From positions 1 to 16,170 of the forward strand of contig JAUUYW010000031.1 of assembly GCA_030590265.1 (NCBI GenBank): 16,170 bases of DNA, written 5' to 3'. Shown here one piece after another: positions 6,897 to 15,371 of this stretch. This DNA comes from Candidatus Krumholzibacteriia bacterium (lineage in GTDB: Bacteria; Krumholzibacteriota; Krumholzibacteriia; LZORAL124-64-63). The notes beneath the pieces were generated by a model. The model had not been told where the DNA came from. It did not search any database and was given only the letters and a program-made list of their open reading frames with translations. Position 1 is the stretch's first letter. Every line of letters begins with the position of its first letter. The translations under genes were made by a program, and so were the position numbers.

Positions 6897-8267
6897 ATGA
6901 CCACCAAGCGGAACATCCTGATTGTCGACGATGAACACAGCATGCGAGACTTCCTGGAATCATCCCTGGCATCGCGCTTTCAGGTTCATGTGGCTAGCAA
7001 TGGCGTCCGAGGCCTGGAAATTCTCAAAAGAGAAAAAATCGATTTGGTTTTGTCGGATGTGCAAATGCCTGGCGGTGGCGGCCTGGAGCTCCTGGCCAAC
7101 ATCCAAAAGGAATTGGATTATTCGCCCGTGGTGATCATGATGACTGCTTTTGGCACCATCGAAGGTGCGGTGGAGGCGACAAGGCATGGAGCAACCGACT
7201 ACCTGACCAAACCATTCGGCCTCGATCAACTCAACCATGTGCTGAAAAAATGCCTGGAGCATGAAAAGTTGCTCAAGGAAAACCGCAGCTTGCGCCGCAA
7301 TATCAGCATCAACAAGCAGAACCACGGCTTGTTGGGCAACAATCACCACATTGATAGCCTGCGCGAAACCATCGCCATGGTAGCCGACAGCCGGGGCACG
7401 GTTTTGCTGCAAGGTGAAAGTGGTACCGGCAAGGAAGTGGTGGCTCAGGCCATTCATTACAGCGGTTCGCGCTGCGACGGACCATTTATCCGCCTCAACT
7501 GCGCAGCCATTCCTGAAACTCTCCTGGAATCAGAACTTTTTGGTTATGAAAGGGGTGCCTTCACCGGCGCACTGACCACGACCAAAGGGAAATTTGAACT
7601 GGCCGATGGAGGTACCCTCTTGCTGGACGAAATCAGTGAGATGCCTTTTGTCATGCAGGCCAAGCTTTTAAGGGTTCTGCAGGAAAAAGAATTCATGCGT
7701 CTGGGTGCCAAATATGCCACCAAATCCGATGTTCGCATCATTGCCACCACCAATCGCAATCTCAAGGAAGAAGTCAAGGCGCGCAACTTCCGTGAAGACT
7801 TGTACTTCCGCCTCAATGTTATTCCCATCCTGGTGGTGCCGCTGCGCAAGCGGAAAGACGATATTCCACTGTTGGCGAACCATTTCTGCCAGGTTTTCTG
7901 TGCCGAGAACAGCAAACCTCTGATGAAAATCAACGAGCAGACTTTGCGCGGTCTGGTGGCCATGGATTGGCCCGGAAATGTGCGCCAATTGCAAAACGTC
8001 ATCGAGCGAGCCGTTATTCTCAGCCCTGGGGATGAACTCAAAGAGGAAATTTTTGGGCTCTCCGAGGAAATGGAAATAACCAAGGAAGTGGCCAGTTTCG
8101 ACTCGGACATGACCTTGCGTGACATGGAGCGCGAACTGATCCTGCGCAAACTCAGCAGCACCAGAGGAAATCGCACCATTGCGGCCCAGGAATTGGGCAT
8201 CAGCGTTCGCACTTTGCGCAACAAATTGAACATCTACACGGACCAAGGCGTCGAAATCCCGGGATAG
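6897..8267 (+). CDS. Sigma-54-dependent flagellar response regulator, FlrC/FleR-like
   Basis: This NtrC-type activator has 456 residues. The receiver has DDE at 11-13, phospho-acceptor D54, MMTAFG and TKPF. The AAA+ domain has Walker A GESGTGKE (173-180), a canonical GAFTGA loop (220-225) and Walker B with D244. A Fis-type HTH ends the protein (NRTIAAQELGISVRTLRNKL). A TTG at 6870 could extend it by nine codons, but AAGG at 6887-6890 sits 6 bases before the ATG at 6897, so the ATG is chosen. It lies between the kinase-like gene and flgB, as flrBC or fleSR-type pairs lie near rod and ring genes in other bacteria. It probably activates late sigma-54 flagellar promoters, such as the one before motE. 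Since it lies inside a sigma-54 unit itself, positive feedback is possible. Confidence 0.9.
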   Translation: MTTKRNILIVDDEHSMRDFLESSLASRFQVHVASNGVRGLEILKREKIDLVLSDVQMPGGGGLELLANIQKELDYSPVVIMMTAFGTIEGAVEATRHGATDYLTKPFGLDQLNHVLKKCLEHEKLLKENRSLRRNISINKQNHGLLGNNHHIDSLRETIAMVADSRGTVLLQGESGTGKEVVAQAIHYSGSRCDGPFIRLNCAAIPETLLESELFGYERGAFTGALTTTKGKFELADGGTLLLDEISEMPFVMQAKLLRVLQEKEFMRLGAKYATKSDVRIIATTNRNLKEEVKARNFREDLYFRLNVIPILVVPLRKRKDDIPLLANHFCQVFCAENSKPLMKINEQTLRGLVAMDWPGNVRQLQNVIERAVILSPGDELKEEIFGLSEEMEITKEVASFDSDMTLRDMERELILRKLSSTRGNRTIAAQELGISVRTLRNKLNIYTDQGVEIPG

Positions 8268-8271
8268 GATC

Positions 8272-8682
8272 ATGATCAAAACTGGACTTCTCGACAACAG
8301 TCACCTGAACACCCTGAAAAAGGCCGTGCAGGTTTACGCCAACAGGCACCAGGTAACAGCCAAGAACATCAGCAATGTTCAAACGAGTGGTTACCGTGCT
8401 CAGGAAGTAAAATTTGAAGAAATGCTCAACGGCGCCGGGCATCGTCTCCAAGGCCAACGAACACAAGAGGGGCACCTCAGTCTCGGCCGCAGGGACATCG
8501 CTTCGGCCGAGTCGGAACTGGTTGAAACTGATTCCTATTACGACAACGGGATCAACAATGTGGATATCGATGAAGAGATGACAGAGTTGGCCACCACCGA
8601 TCTGAGTTATCGGCTGGCTACCAGGTTGTTGAGTATGCGGTACAACACCCTGCGCGGAGCCATCAAAGGTCAGGTCCGGTAA
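8272..8682 (+). CDS. flgB: Flagellar proximal rod protein FlgB
   Basis: The 136-residue length is normal for FlgB. The N-terminal rod-family helix carries the segment ANRHQVTAKNISNVQTSGYR, equivalent to the NIAN-x-x-T-x-G-Y motif of rod and hook proteins. The C-terminal helix (about 105-134, TDLSYRLATRLLSMRYNTLR) packs against it in the assembled rod. FlgB is exported by the flagellar type III system without a cleaved signal and forms the base of the rod with FlgC and FliE. It starts 4 bases after the regulator stop, with AGGA just before the ATG, and is followed 33 bp later by flgC. Confidence 0.95.
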   Translation: MIKTGLLDNSHLNTLKKAVQVYANRHQVTAKNISNVQTSGYRAQEVKFEEMLNGAGHRLQGQRTQEGHLSLGRRDIASAESELVETDSYYDNGINNVDIDEEMTELATTDLSYRLATRLLSMRYNTLRGAIKGQVR

Positions 8683-8715
8683 CAGGACCAGGTGATCAGA
8701 TAAAGGAGCAGAGTC

Positions 8716-9225
8716 ATGAGCAGCGGATTATTTGGAGCCATCAAAACCAGCGCCTCGGGGTTGCGTGGACAACGGACAAAAATGGACGTGGTGGCCCGCA
8801 ACCTGGCCAATTCCGAAACCACCCGCACCGCTGATGGCACACCATATCGTCGGCAACGCGCCATTTTTGAACAGGTTCTGGGCGAGAAAGTGGGCCAGCA
8901 TCGACTGAAGATGTCCACGGCCGGTGGTGGGCGTGGTTTGTCAACTACCCATAATAGCCATTTGTCCGGTTTGCGGGCCAGGATTGAAGGAGAGAGCCAA
9001 GGCGGCATCTCCAGTGATGTTGGCTTGGCCGAAGATGCCTCCGATTTCCGGGTGGTTCACGATCCTGGGCATCCGGATGCGGATACTGATGGGTATGTTC
9101 TTTTACCAAACGTCAATCCCATCAGCGAAATGGTGGACATGATCAGCGCCAGTCGGGCCTACGAAGCCAACATCAGCGCTGTCCAGACCGCCAAGGAAAT
9201 GTTCAACCAGGCTTTGAAAATTTGA
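8716..9225 (+). CDS. flgC: Flagellar proximal rod protein FlgC
   Basis: The protein has 169 residues, somewhat longer than the common 135-150. The rod-protein signature is present near the N terminus (MDVVARNLANSETTRTADG), with the C-terminal FlgC block VNPISEMVDMISASRAYEAN and a final amphipathic helix. The extra length lies in the middle, about residues 70-100, a Gly/Ser-rich stretch. The middle region is variable among FlgC proteins. AAAGGAG at 8703-8709 is a strong ribosome binding site. It forms the proximal rod with FlgB above the MS ring. Confidence 0.95.
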   Translation: MSSGLFGAIKTSASGLRGQRTKMDVVARNLANSETTRTADGTPYRRQRAIFEQVLGEKVGQHRLKMSTAGGGRGLSTTHNSHLSGLRARIEGESQGGISSDVGLAEDASDFRVVHDPGHPDADTDGYVLLPNVNPISEMVDMISASRAYEANISAVQTAKEMFNQALKI

Positions 9226-9254
9226 CAGGCCTTTAGGCCGGAAGCGGATCAATC

Positions 9255-9557
9255 ATGAGTATCGGTAGCCTCAAATCACTGGGATCCATCAGCCCTCAAG
9301 CTGCTTATGGCGTTGGGCCGGCAACCGGAAAACCAGACCAAAGCTTCGCTAATCAGCTTCAAAACGCCATTAAAGAGGTGGACAACCTTCAGGCGGGAAG
9401 AGACCAAATGGTCGAAGGTATGGTCAGTGGGGAAGTTTCTGAGGTGCATGATGTGATGATCGCTGCCAAAGAAGCCCAGTTGGCCTTTGAGTTGCTATTG
9501 GAAGTCAGGAATAAGCTGTTGGAAGGCTATCAGGAAATCATGCGAATGCAGGTCTAA
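9255..9557 (+). CDS. fliE: Flagellar hook-basal body protein FliE
   Basis: The 100-residue length is typical of FliE. The C-terminal two thirds show the family pattern: SFANQLQNAIKEVDNLQ, then a helix with EVSEVHDVMIAAKEAQLAFE and a final LLLEVRNKLLEGYQEIMRM. FliE joins the MS ring (FliF) to the rod and is an early export substrate. It follows flgC by 29 bp and precedes fliF by 30 bp. The ribosome binding site (GGA six bases before ATG) is weak, suggesting reliance on upstream translation. Confidence 0.95.
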   Translation: MSIGSLKSLGSISPQAAYGVGPATGKPDQSFANQLQNAIKEVDNLQAGRDQMVEGMVSGEVSEVHDVMIAAKEAQLAFELLLEVRNKLLEGYQEIMRMQV

Positions 9558-9587
9558 TTTTACCAGGAAAGGATTTGAGGTAACAGC

Positions 9588-11114
9588 GTGGACGGACTCA
9601 AACATTTTATCGACAACGCGAAAGAACGCCTTGGTTCTCTGTCATTCAACCAAAAAGTCATGCTCGGTGCCGTGGCCACCGCCAGCATCATCAGCATGGC
9701 TGTATTTTCCCTTTGGTTGCAGAAAGAGGAGATGGGGGTTCTGTTCACCAATTTGACCCCCGAAGATGCGGCTGCCACGCTGGATGAATTGACCAAACAA
9801 AACATTGAAACCGAATTGACCAACGGTGGCTCCACCATCCTGGTTCCGGAAAATGAAACTCTTCGTCTGCGTGTGGAATTGCAACACAAAGGTGTTATCA
9901 CCAACAGCACCGTGGGCTTTGATATTTTTGATGGCAAACAATACGGACTCACTGAGTTTCTGCAGAACGTGCAGTTCAAGCGGGCCACTGAAGGCGAATT
10001 GACCAGAACCATTGAAGCATTGGATGGTATTCAATCAGCCAGGGTTCATTTGGTGATGCCCAAACCTTCAATTTTCAACAAGGGTGCCTCCGGTGCAACA
10101 GCCAGTGTGACCTTGAAAGTTGGTCGTGGGGTTCGTCTTGATGACCGGCAAGTGGCCGGGATTCAAAGCCTGGTATCAGCCAGTGTGGAAAACCTGGATC
10201 CCAACAATGTGCGCATCCACGATACCAGTGGAATGGAATTGTCTTCCGCCACCCAGGATGATGATATCGGCCGTTCCGAAACCCAACTCGCCTTGCGCAA
10301 AGAGGTTGAGCGACACTTGGCCACCAAGGCTTCGGGAATGCTGGACCGGGTGTTGGGTCAGGGGAAATCCGTGATCGAAGTCAATGCCACACTCAATTTT
10401 GAAAAGATCGAAAGTGAACGGGAAATTTTTGATCCTGCCAATACGGTAGTGCGCAGCGAAGAACGCACCGAGTCCAATGAGCCGGCAACCGGAGGCACCA
10501 ATGAAAACAGCCTTACCAATTACGAAATCAACCGCACGGTGGAGCACATCGTCAGCGAAACCGGCGGCGTCACCAACCTTGTGGTTTCAGTCATGGTTGA
10601 TGGCCATTATGAGCTTAACGAAGACGGTAGCGAACAAGTCTATACTCCTTTGAGCGAAAACGAAATTGGGCAACTGAGGCGAATCGTTTCGGCGGCCGTT
10701 GGTTTGAACACCATCCGTGGGGATCAAATCGAATTTGTAAACTTCCAATTCCAACAAAGTGATCAATACGGGGGCTCCGGCCTGGCGCCTGACTGGATCG
10801 GTATCGGCACCCAGTACGGGGGCAAACTGGTGCTGATCCTTTTGTTTGGCATTTTGGCAATGGCTCTTAAAAAGAACCTTGGTTCTGTTCTTGCCACAGC
10901 AATGCAGCCAGCTGGAAGCCGCTCGAGCGGGGATTTTGATGGAACGTCCGAAGAACAGGAGTCATTCGATGGTATTCCTGAAATCGATGACCAAATCATG
11001 GATGACATCCAGGACTACGCTTCGGAAAACCCGGAAAGGGTGGCCGAAGTCATCCAATCCTGGATCAATGACATTGACCTTGGACCGGCCATCAAGGCCA
11101 AAGCGGGAGAATAG
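9588..11114 (+). CDS. fliF: Flagellar MS-ring protein FliF
   Basis: This protein forms the MS ring in the inner membrane, the platform for rod, switch and export gate. It has 508 residues with two membrane segments, about 24-45 and 412-430. Between them lie the periplasmic ring-building domains, including NLTPEDAAATLDEL and the segment IEALDGIQSARVHLVMPKPS. The C-terminal tail ends with an acidic stretch and ENPERVAEVIQSWI (about 475-490), the expected FliG-binding helix. The start is GTG, with GAGG well placed at 9577-9580. fliG begins 2 bases after its stop. Length and order match the family. Confidence 0.97.
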   Translation: MDGLKHFIDNAKERLGSLSFNQKVMLGAVATASIISMAVFSLWLQKEEMGVLFTNLTPEDAAATLDELTKQNIETELTNGGSTILVPENETLRLRVELQHKGVITNSTVGFDIFDGKQYGLTEFLQNVQFKRATEGELTRTIEALDGIQSARVHLVMPKPSIFNKGASGATASVTLKVGRGVRLDDRQVAGIQSLVSASVENLDPNNVRIHDTSGMELSSATQDDDIGRSETQLALRKEVERHLATKASGMLDRVLGQGKSVIEVNATLNFEKIESEREIFDPANTVVRSEERTESNEPATGGTNENSLTNYEINRTVEHIVSETGGVTNLVVSVMVDGHYELNEDGSEQVYTPLSENEIGQLRRIVSAAVGLNTIRGDQIEFVNFQFQQSDQYGGSGLAPDWIGIGTQYGGKLVLILLFGILAMALKKNLGSVLATAMQPAGSRSSGDFDGTSEEQESFDGIPEIDDQIMDDIQDYASENPERVAEVIQSWINDIDLGPAIKAKAGE

Positions 11115-11116
11115 TT

Positions 11117-12118
11117 TTGTCTGATAAATCCCTTCGCAAAGCTGCGGTTTTCCTCATGGCTCTCGGGTCTGAGAACGCCGGTAAGGTCATGTCAAAATTG
11201 CCGGATCAAATGGTGGAAACACTGACATCCTCCATCTCTTCCATCGGCCATGTTACGTATGGGGAGAGACGCATTGTCCTCAAAGAATTTATTGATATTA
11301 GCAGTCAGATATCCGGGTTGGCTTTTGGTGGCAAAGAAACCGCCAAACAAATCCTGGAAGCCGGTTTTGGCACCCGCATGGCTGACTCCTTGCTGGAAAG
11401 AGCAACTGCTTTCAATGAGATCAAAAGTTTTGAGCATTTGAAGTCGGTAGATCCTGTGACCATTGCCAACTACATCAAAAACGAACATCCTCAAACCATC
11501 GCCGTGGTCATGGCGCATATGGATCCCCGTTACAGTGGTCCCATTCTCGAGATGTTACCCCCTGAAATGCAGGGCAATGTGGCCCATCGTATGGCCGTAT
11601 TGGAGTCTCCCAATCAGGAAACATTGCGCGCCGTTGAGGAAGTTTTGGCTCGTCAGCTTCAATCCGAAGTGCAAGCCAAGGATGTGCAATACGGTGGCAA
11701 AAAGCAGGTTGCCCAGGTTCTTAACGAAATTGAAAGGGAAACCTGGCAGGAAATCCTGGATGAAATGCGGGAAATCGATGACGAGGTTGCCAACGATGTG
11801 AACAACTTGATGTTTGTATTTGAAGACATCGTGATGATGAACGACAGCAACATTCAGGAAGTCCTCAAGGAAATCGATGGCAAGGAATTGACCATGGCCC
11901 TGAAAGGTTCCACCGACGAAATCACCGCCAAGATTTTCGGGAACATGTCAAAACGCGCAGCCGAAGGCATTGCCGAAGACATGGATTACATGGGCCCCGT
12001 CAAATTGTCCGAAGTGGAAGAGGCCCAACAACGGGTGGTGGAAGTGATCCGCAGCCTTGAAGAAGCGGGAACCATCACCATCGGAAAGGGCGGCAAGGAT
12101 GCAGAAATGGTTACCTGA
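11117..12118 (+). CDS. fliG: Flagellar motor switch protein FliG
   Basis: FliG forms the rotor ring that binds the FliF tail and the stators. At 333 residues it has the usual length. The N-terminal domain begins SLRKAAVFLMALGSENAGKV. The middle domain has the family signature YIKNEHPQTIAVVMAHMDP. The C-terminal torque domain carries the charged segment around DGKELTMALKGSTDE and ends with RVVEVIRSLEEAGTITIG. The start is TTG at 11117, with GGAG 7 bases upstream; no better ATG preserves the N-terminal domain. The fliH start lies 20 bp inside its 3' end. Confidence 0.97.
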   Translation: MSDKSLRKAAVFLMALGSENAGKVMSKLPDQMVETLTSSISSIGHVTYGERRIVLKEFIDISSQISGLAFGGKETAKQILEAGFGTRMADSLLERATAFNEIKSFEHLKSVDPVTIANYIKNEHPQTIAVVMAHMDPRYSGPILEMLPPEMQGNVAHRMAVLESPNQETLRAVEEVLARQLQSEVQAKDVQYGGKKQVAQVLNEIERETWQEILDEMREIDDEVANDVNNLMFVFEDIVMMNDSNIQEVLKEIDGKELTMALKGSTDEITAKIFGNMSKRAAEGIAEDMDYMGPVKLSEVEEAQQRVVEVIRSLEEAGTITIGKGGKDAEMVT

Positions 12119-12887
12119 TGCCTTTTCCACTGAAGCATCCACTCCGGCGGCGGTTGTTCATGGAGATGACCTGGGTTTTGAATCGGAACAAGCCCTTCAG
12201 AGCAATCCTCAGGATGTTGAAGATGGACAGGCCACCAAAAAACGTCTCTTCATGAGTGAATCCGGATTTTCCGGTCCCCAGGCCATCATGAATCACCTGA
12301 CCCCGGATGAACGGGCTCAGGTTTTCGAGCTTGTTGAACAGGATATCAGCAGGGATTTCACCAAAAGGGAAACTGAACTGCGCGCGCAATTGGCCTCCGA
12401 CTTCGATCAGGCTCAGAAAAATTTTCTGGACACCATGGAGTCTTTTTCGCAAAACCTGCAACAGGCCATGGCCACCCACATGAAAGAAGTTGCTGATATG
12501 TCAGCCCGGCTGGCTCTTCAGTTGGCGGAGAAAATAGTGCGTTCCCGGGTTGAAGCTGATCCGGATATTTTAATCAAAGCTCTCGAAACCACCTTGTTCA
12601 AAGTTGATAGCAGCAAATCCATCATCGTCAACGTGAACCCCGAACAGGTTGAGCTGTTGGATAACCAGCCCCAGCTGCTGGAGCGCCTTGGCATCAATCA
12701 GGTTGTTGCCGACCGCAGGGTCGATCCCGGTGGTTGCCTGGTCCGAACCGAGAAAATGGAATGGGACGCCACCCTGAAGGGCCAATTGGAATATTTGAAT
12801 GAAGTGGTGGAAGAAATGATCGCCACTGGCGATCAACCGGATCTGACCGGGAAAGGGGTTTCCCCTGATGAACCCAGCCTGGACTGA
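12099..12887 (+). CDS. fliH: Flagellar export ATPase stator/regulator FliH
   Basis: The product has 262 residues and binds FliI to dock the ATPase under the export gate. The N terminus MQKWLPDAF carries the conserved tryptophan region typical of FliH. A long helical segment follows (about 75-150, including TKRETELRAQLASDFDQAQK). The C-terminal VirE/HrpE-like domain has SIIVNVNPEQVELL and GGCLVRTEKMEWDATLKGQL. A TTG at 12057 would extend it by 14 codons inside fliG, but AAAGGG at 12085-12090 sits 8 bases before the ATG at 12099. It overlaps fliG by 20 bp and fliI by 20 bp. Confidence 0.92.
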   Translation: MQKWLPDAFSTEASTPAAVVHGDDLGFESEQALQSNPQDVEDGQATKKRLFMSESGFSGPQAIMNHLTPDERAQVFELVEQDISRDFTKRETELRAQLASDFDQAQKNFLDTMESFSQNLQQAMATHMKEVADMSARLALQLAEKIVRSRVEADPDILIKALETTLFKVDSSKSIIVNVNPEQVELLDNQPQLLERLGINQVVADRRVDPGGCLVRTEKMEWDATLKGQLEYLNEVVEEMIATGDQPDLTGKGVSPDEPSLD

Positions 12888-14184
12888 TCTCCAAGCCAAA
12901 ATCCAGGGTGCGGATCCCGTGCGAGCCATTGGGCAGGTTACCCGACTGGTTGGCATGATTATCGAAGTGGAAGGCCTCGCCGGCCCCATTGGCTCTCTCT
13001 GCCGCATTGAAATTGGGCGCAACGAAGAGCCCATTTTAACAGAAGTGGTGGGGTTCAAAGACAATACTCTCATGGTGATGCCCTACCAGGATTCGGTTGG
13101 GGTTTCCCCAGGATGCAAGGCCACTCTTGTGGCCAAGGCCCTAACCGTTCCCACAGGCAAAGAATTGCTGGGCCGAGTTATTGACGGCCTCGGTCGCCCC
13201 CTTGATGGCGGGCCTCCGCTGAACAAACTTCCCCAGGCCAAACTCAATGGGCGTCCGCCTTCGGCTTTGTCCCGGAAACGCAACACTGAAATCATGTCCA
13301 CCGGAATCCGTTCCATTGACAGCATGATCACCACGGCCCGAGGCCAGCGTCTGGGAATATTTTCCGGCAGTGGTGTGGGTAAATCCGTGCTGATGGGAAT
13401 GCTGGCCCGACAGGCCACAGTTGACATCAACGTTTTGGCCCTCATCGGTGAACGTGGTCGCGAAGTCAGGGAATTCATTGAACGGGATCTGGGCCCCGAA
13501 GGTTTGGCTCGCAGTGTCGTTGTTGTTGTGACTTCGGATGAGAGCGCGGTCATGAGGGCCAAAGGTGCTGAAACAGCCATGTCCATCGCCGAATCTTTCC
13601 GCGACAGCGACAACGAAGTTCTTTTCATGATGGATTCAGCCACTCGCTACGCCATGGCCTTGCGTGAAATTGGTCTGGCTGCGGGGGAACCACCAACCAC
13701 CAAAGGTTATCCGCCTTCGGTTTTTGCCGCCCTGCCCAAACTTTGCGAACGCGCCGGCAGTTCCGAAATCAACGCCATGACCGCCTTTTTCACGGTGCTT
13801 ATAGAAGGGGACGACATCCAGGACCCGGTGGGCGATTCCATGCGCTCCATCCTGGATGGCCACATCATGCTGAGTCGCGACCTGGCCCGACAGCACCATT
13901 ACCCTGCCGTGGATGTTTTGGGAAGTGTCAGCCGTTTGCGCAATGACATCGTATCAGATGAGGATATCCAGGCCGGAGCCAAGCTCATGCGTTGGATGAA
14001 GAAACTCGAAGACAACCGGGATCTGGTCAACATCGGCGCCTATGTTGCGGGTGCTGACCCTCTGCTGGACGAAGCTTTGGCCAAAGAAAACGAAGTCCGC
14101 CAATACCTGATTCAGGGCATCAATGAAAATACTGAAATCAATTCGACTCTGGTCAAACTTCGTGAGCTGACTGGGGTGGCTTGA
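12868..14184 (+). CDS. fliI: Flagellum-specific export ATPase FliI
   Basis: This hexameric ATPase energises and times protein export through the flagellar type III gate. It has 438 residues. Walker A is GSGVGKS at 167-173 (K172). Walker B is VLFMMD with D256, followed by SATRYAMALREIGLAAGEPP, the type III/FliI signature that separates it from F1 beta subunits. The N-terminal beta-barrel domain begins near residue 18 (RAIGQVTRLVGMIIEVEG). All catalytic parts are present. Its ATG overlaps the fliH stop by 20 bp. fliJ follows after 2 bases. Confidence 0.97.
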   Translation: MNPAWTDLQAKIQGADPVRAIGQVTRLVGMIIEVEGLAGPIGSLCRIEIGRNEEPILTEVVGFKDNTLMVMPYQDSVGVSPGCKATLVAKALTVPTGKELLGRVIDGLGRPLDGGPPLNKLPQAKLNGRPPSALSRKRNTEIMSTGIRSIDSMITTARGQRLGIFSGSGVGKSVLMGMLARQATVDINVLALIGERGREVREFIERDLGPEGLARSVVVVVTSDESAVMRAKGAETAMSIAESFRDSDNEVLFMMDSATRYAMALREIGLAAGEPPTTKGYPPSVFAALPKLCERAGSSEINAMTAFFTVLIEGDDIQDPVGDSMRSILDGHIMLSRDLARQHHYPAVDVLGSVSRLRNDIVSDEDIQAGAKLMRWMKKLEDNRDLVNIGAYVAGADPLLDEALAKENEVRQYLIQGINENTEINSTLVKLRELTGVA

Positions 14185-14186
14185 CC

Positions 14187-14648
14187 ATGCCATTTGAATT
14201 CCGTTTGGAAAAAGTTCTCCAATATCGCAAGCGAGTGGTTGAAAAGCACACCCGTGATGTGGCCCAGGCCAACCGCACTGTTGTCGGCATCCAGGAAAAA
14301 GTGCAGGGAATGGGTGAAGATATCCACAAGGTTCTCCAAACCAATAGTCAAGAAATGCACTCCACCATGAATGTTGAAACCTTGATCGCCCGCGGGCAAT
14401 GGTTGGCTTTCCTGGAAGACACTTTGAAGGAATTGGAAATTGATCTGGCCACAGCACGGGCAGAATTGTCTCGACAACGTGGATTTCTCACCAGCGCCTG
14501 GCAAGATCTGGAAGTATTGGAACGGCTTCGAGAAAAACAAAAAACCATGTGGTTTGAAGAACAAGGCAAATTGGAAAACAAGGAACTTGACGAGATCGGA
14601 CAAATTCGGGCCGACCGCAGCCAAAGGGAAAAGGTTTCCACAAGTTAG
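14187..14648 (+). CDS. fliJ: Flagellar export protein FliJ
   Basis: A 153-residue antiparallel coiled-coil protein. The N terminus PFEFRLEKVLQYRKRVVEKH is the typical FliJ opening, and the C-terminal half holds a long charged helix (EVLERLREKQKTMWFEEQ). In the family, FliJ works as the central stalk of the FliI hexamer and recycles chaperones. A TTG at 14181 could add two codons, but the ATG fits the family start and has a G-rich stretch 7 bases upstream. It is the last gene of the first sigma-54 unit if the promoter at 14768 is real. Confidence 0.93.
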   Translation: MPFEFRLEKVLQYRKRVVEKHTRDVAQANRTVVGIQEKVQGMGEDIHKVLQTNSQEMHSTMNVETLIARGQWLAFLEDTLKELEIDLATARAELSRQRGFLTSAWQDLEVLERLREKQKTMWFEEQGKLENKELDEIGQIRADRSQREKVSTS

Positions 14649-14767
14649 GAAAGAACTTCCTGAATGGCTGATAACTGACCAGGGGAAAGATATTGACCGG
14701 CCTCTGGATGTCACTGTCTTTACACAAGTTAAGGTGGCAGGCGGAGTGGTGGATAAACTTTCCGGTT

Positions 14768-14783
14768 TGGCATCAGGGTTGCG
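14768..14783 (+). promoter_or_regulatory. Sigma-54 (-24/-12) promoter ahead of the motE-like gene
   Basis: TGGCATCAGGGTTGCG matches TGGCAC-N5-TTGCW, with GG at 14769-14770 and GC at 14781-14782 and the exact 10-base spacing. Only the last base of the -24 box and the final base differ. It lies in the 195-bp gap after fliJ and predicts a start near 14794, with a 50-base leader ahead of a strong GAGGAG ribosome binding site. Confidence 0.75.
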
Positions 14784-14843
14784 AAGGATCGGCTGACCCA
14801 TTGTAGGCATCGGCAGGCATAGAGCCAGCTTGAGGAGAATTTC

Positions 14844-15371
14844 ATGAAAAGCGTAATAATTATTTCAGTGATCACTTTCGTCCTGATTTTTGGCGGGGTG
14901 GTGGTCATGAGCAGCCAGTTGAACCAGGCGTCCATGAATGCCGGTCAGCCCAACATGGGACCTGAAGATTACGAGGCTGCCGAAAGAGTATTTCGCGATA
15001 TGGCCATGGAACGGGACCGCATCCAGCAGGAAAAAGAAGAATTGCTGGCCCTTGGGCAATCAGTTGCCGTGCAGGAACAGGTTCTGAATCTGAGCCGCGA
15101 ACAATTGATGCTTGTGGTTAAGAAACTGGAATCACGTCAACAGGAATACATTGAAGAGCGGGAACGGTCGGCTACCAAACTGGCAAAGATGTACGAAGCC
15201 ATGAAACCCGCCCAGGCCGCTCCCATCATGCAATCCCTCGATCTGGAAATCATTCTGGACATCATGAGCCGCATGAAAGAACGCCAGGCCGCGAAAATCC
15301 TGTCCAAGATGGATGCAGGTTTGGCAGCCCAGGTCAGCACTCGAATGAGCCTTAGGGGAGGAACAAATTGA
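14844..15371 (+). CDS. MotE/FlbB-like protein (MgtE-N type), stator-associated
   Basis: The protein has 175 residues. A single N-terminal membrane segment (about 4-23, IIISVITFVLIFGGVVVM) is followed by a periplasmic coiled coil (about 45-125). The C-terminal domain is of the MgtE-N type: MYEAMKPAQAAPIMQSLDLE, IILDIMSRMKERQAAKILSK, then MDAGLAAQVSTRM. This layout is that of MotE of alphaproteobacteria and FlbB of spirochetes. Those proteins sit in the periplasm near the stators or the P-ring collar. Position between fliJ and fliK is common for this gene. GAGGAG at 14832-14837 supports the start. The fliK-like gene begins on the last base of its stop (TGATG). The exact partner in this organism is not shown. 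Confidence 0.85.
   Translation: MKSVIIISVITFVLIFGGVVVMSSQLNQASMNAGQPNMGPEDYEAAERVFRDMAMERDRIQQEKEELLALGQSVAVQEQVLNLSREQLMLVVKKLESRQQEYIEERERSATKLAKMYEAMKPAQAAPIMQSLDLEIILDIMSRMKERQAAKILSKMDAGLAAQVSTRMSLRGGTN

Noticed and set aside
7544..8233. Minus-strand open frame opposite the FlrC-like gene
   Set aside because: Ser/Arg-rich shadow translation with no motif, fully covered by a well-supported coding sequence.
9226..9254. GGCC-TTTA-GGCC hairpin between flgC and fliE as a terminator
   Set aside because: The stem is only 4 bp with no T-tract, and the genes on both sides belong to one operon.
14112..14810. A 232-codon minus-strand open frame over fliJ and the following gap
   Set aside because: Overlaps the ends of fliI and all of fliJ, low-complexity translation, no ribosome binding site seen.
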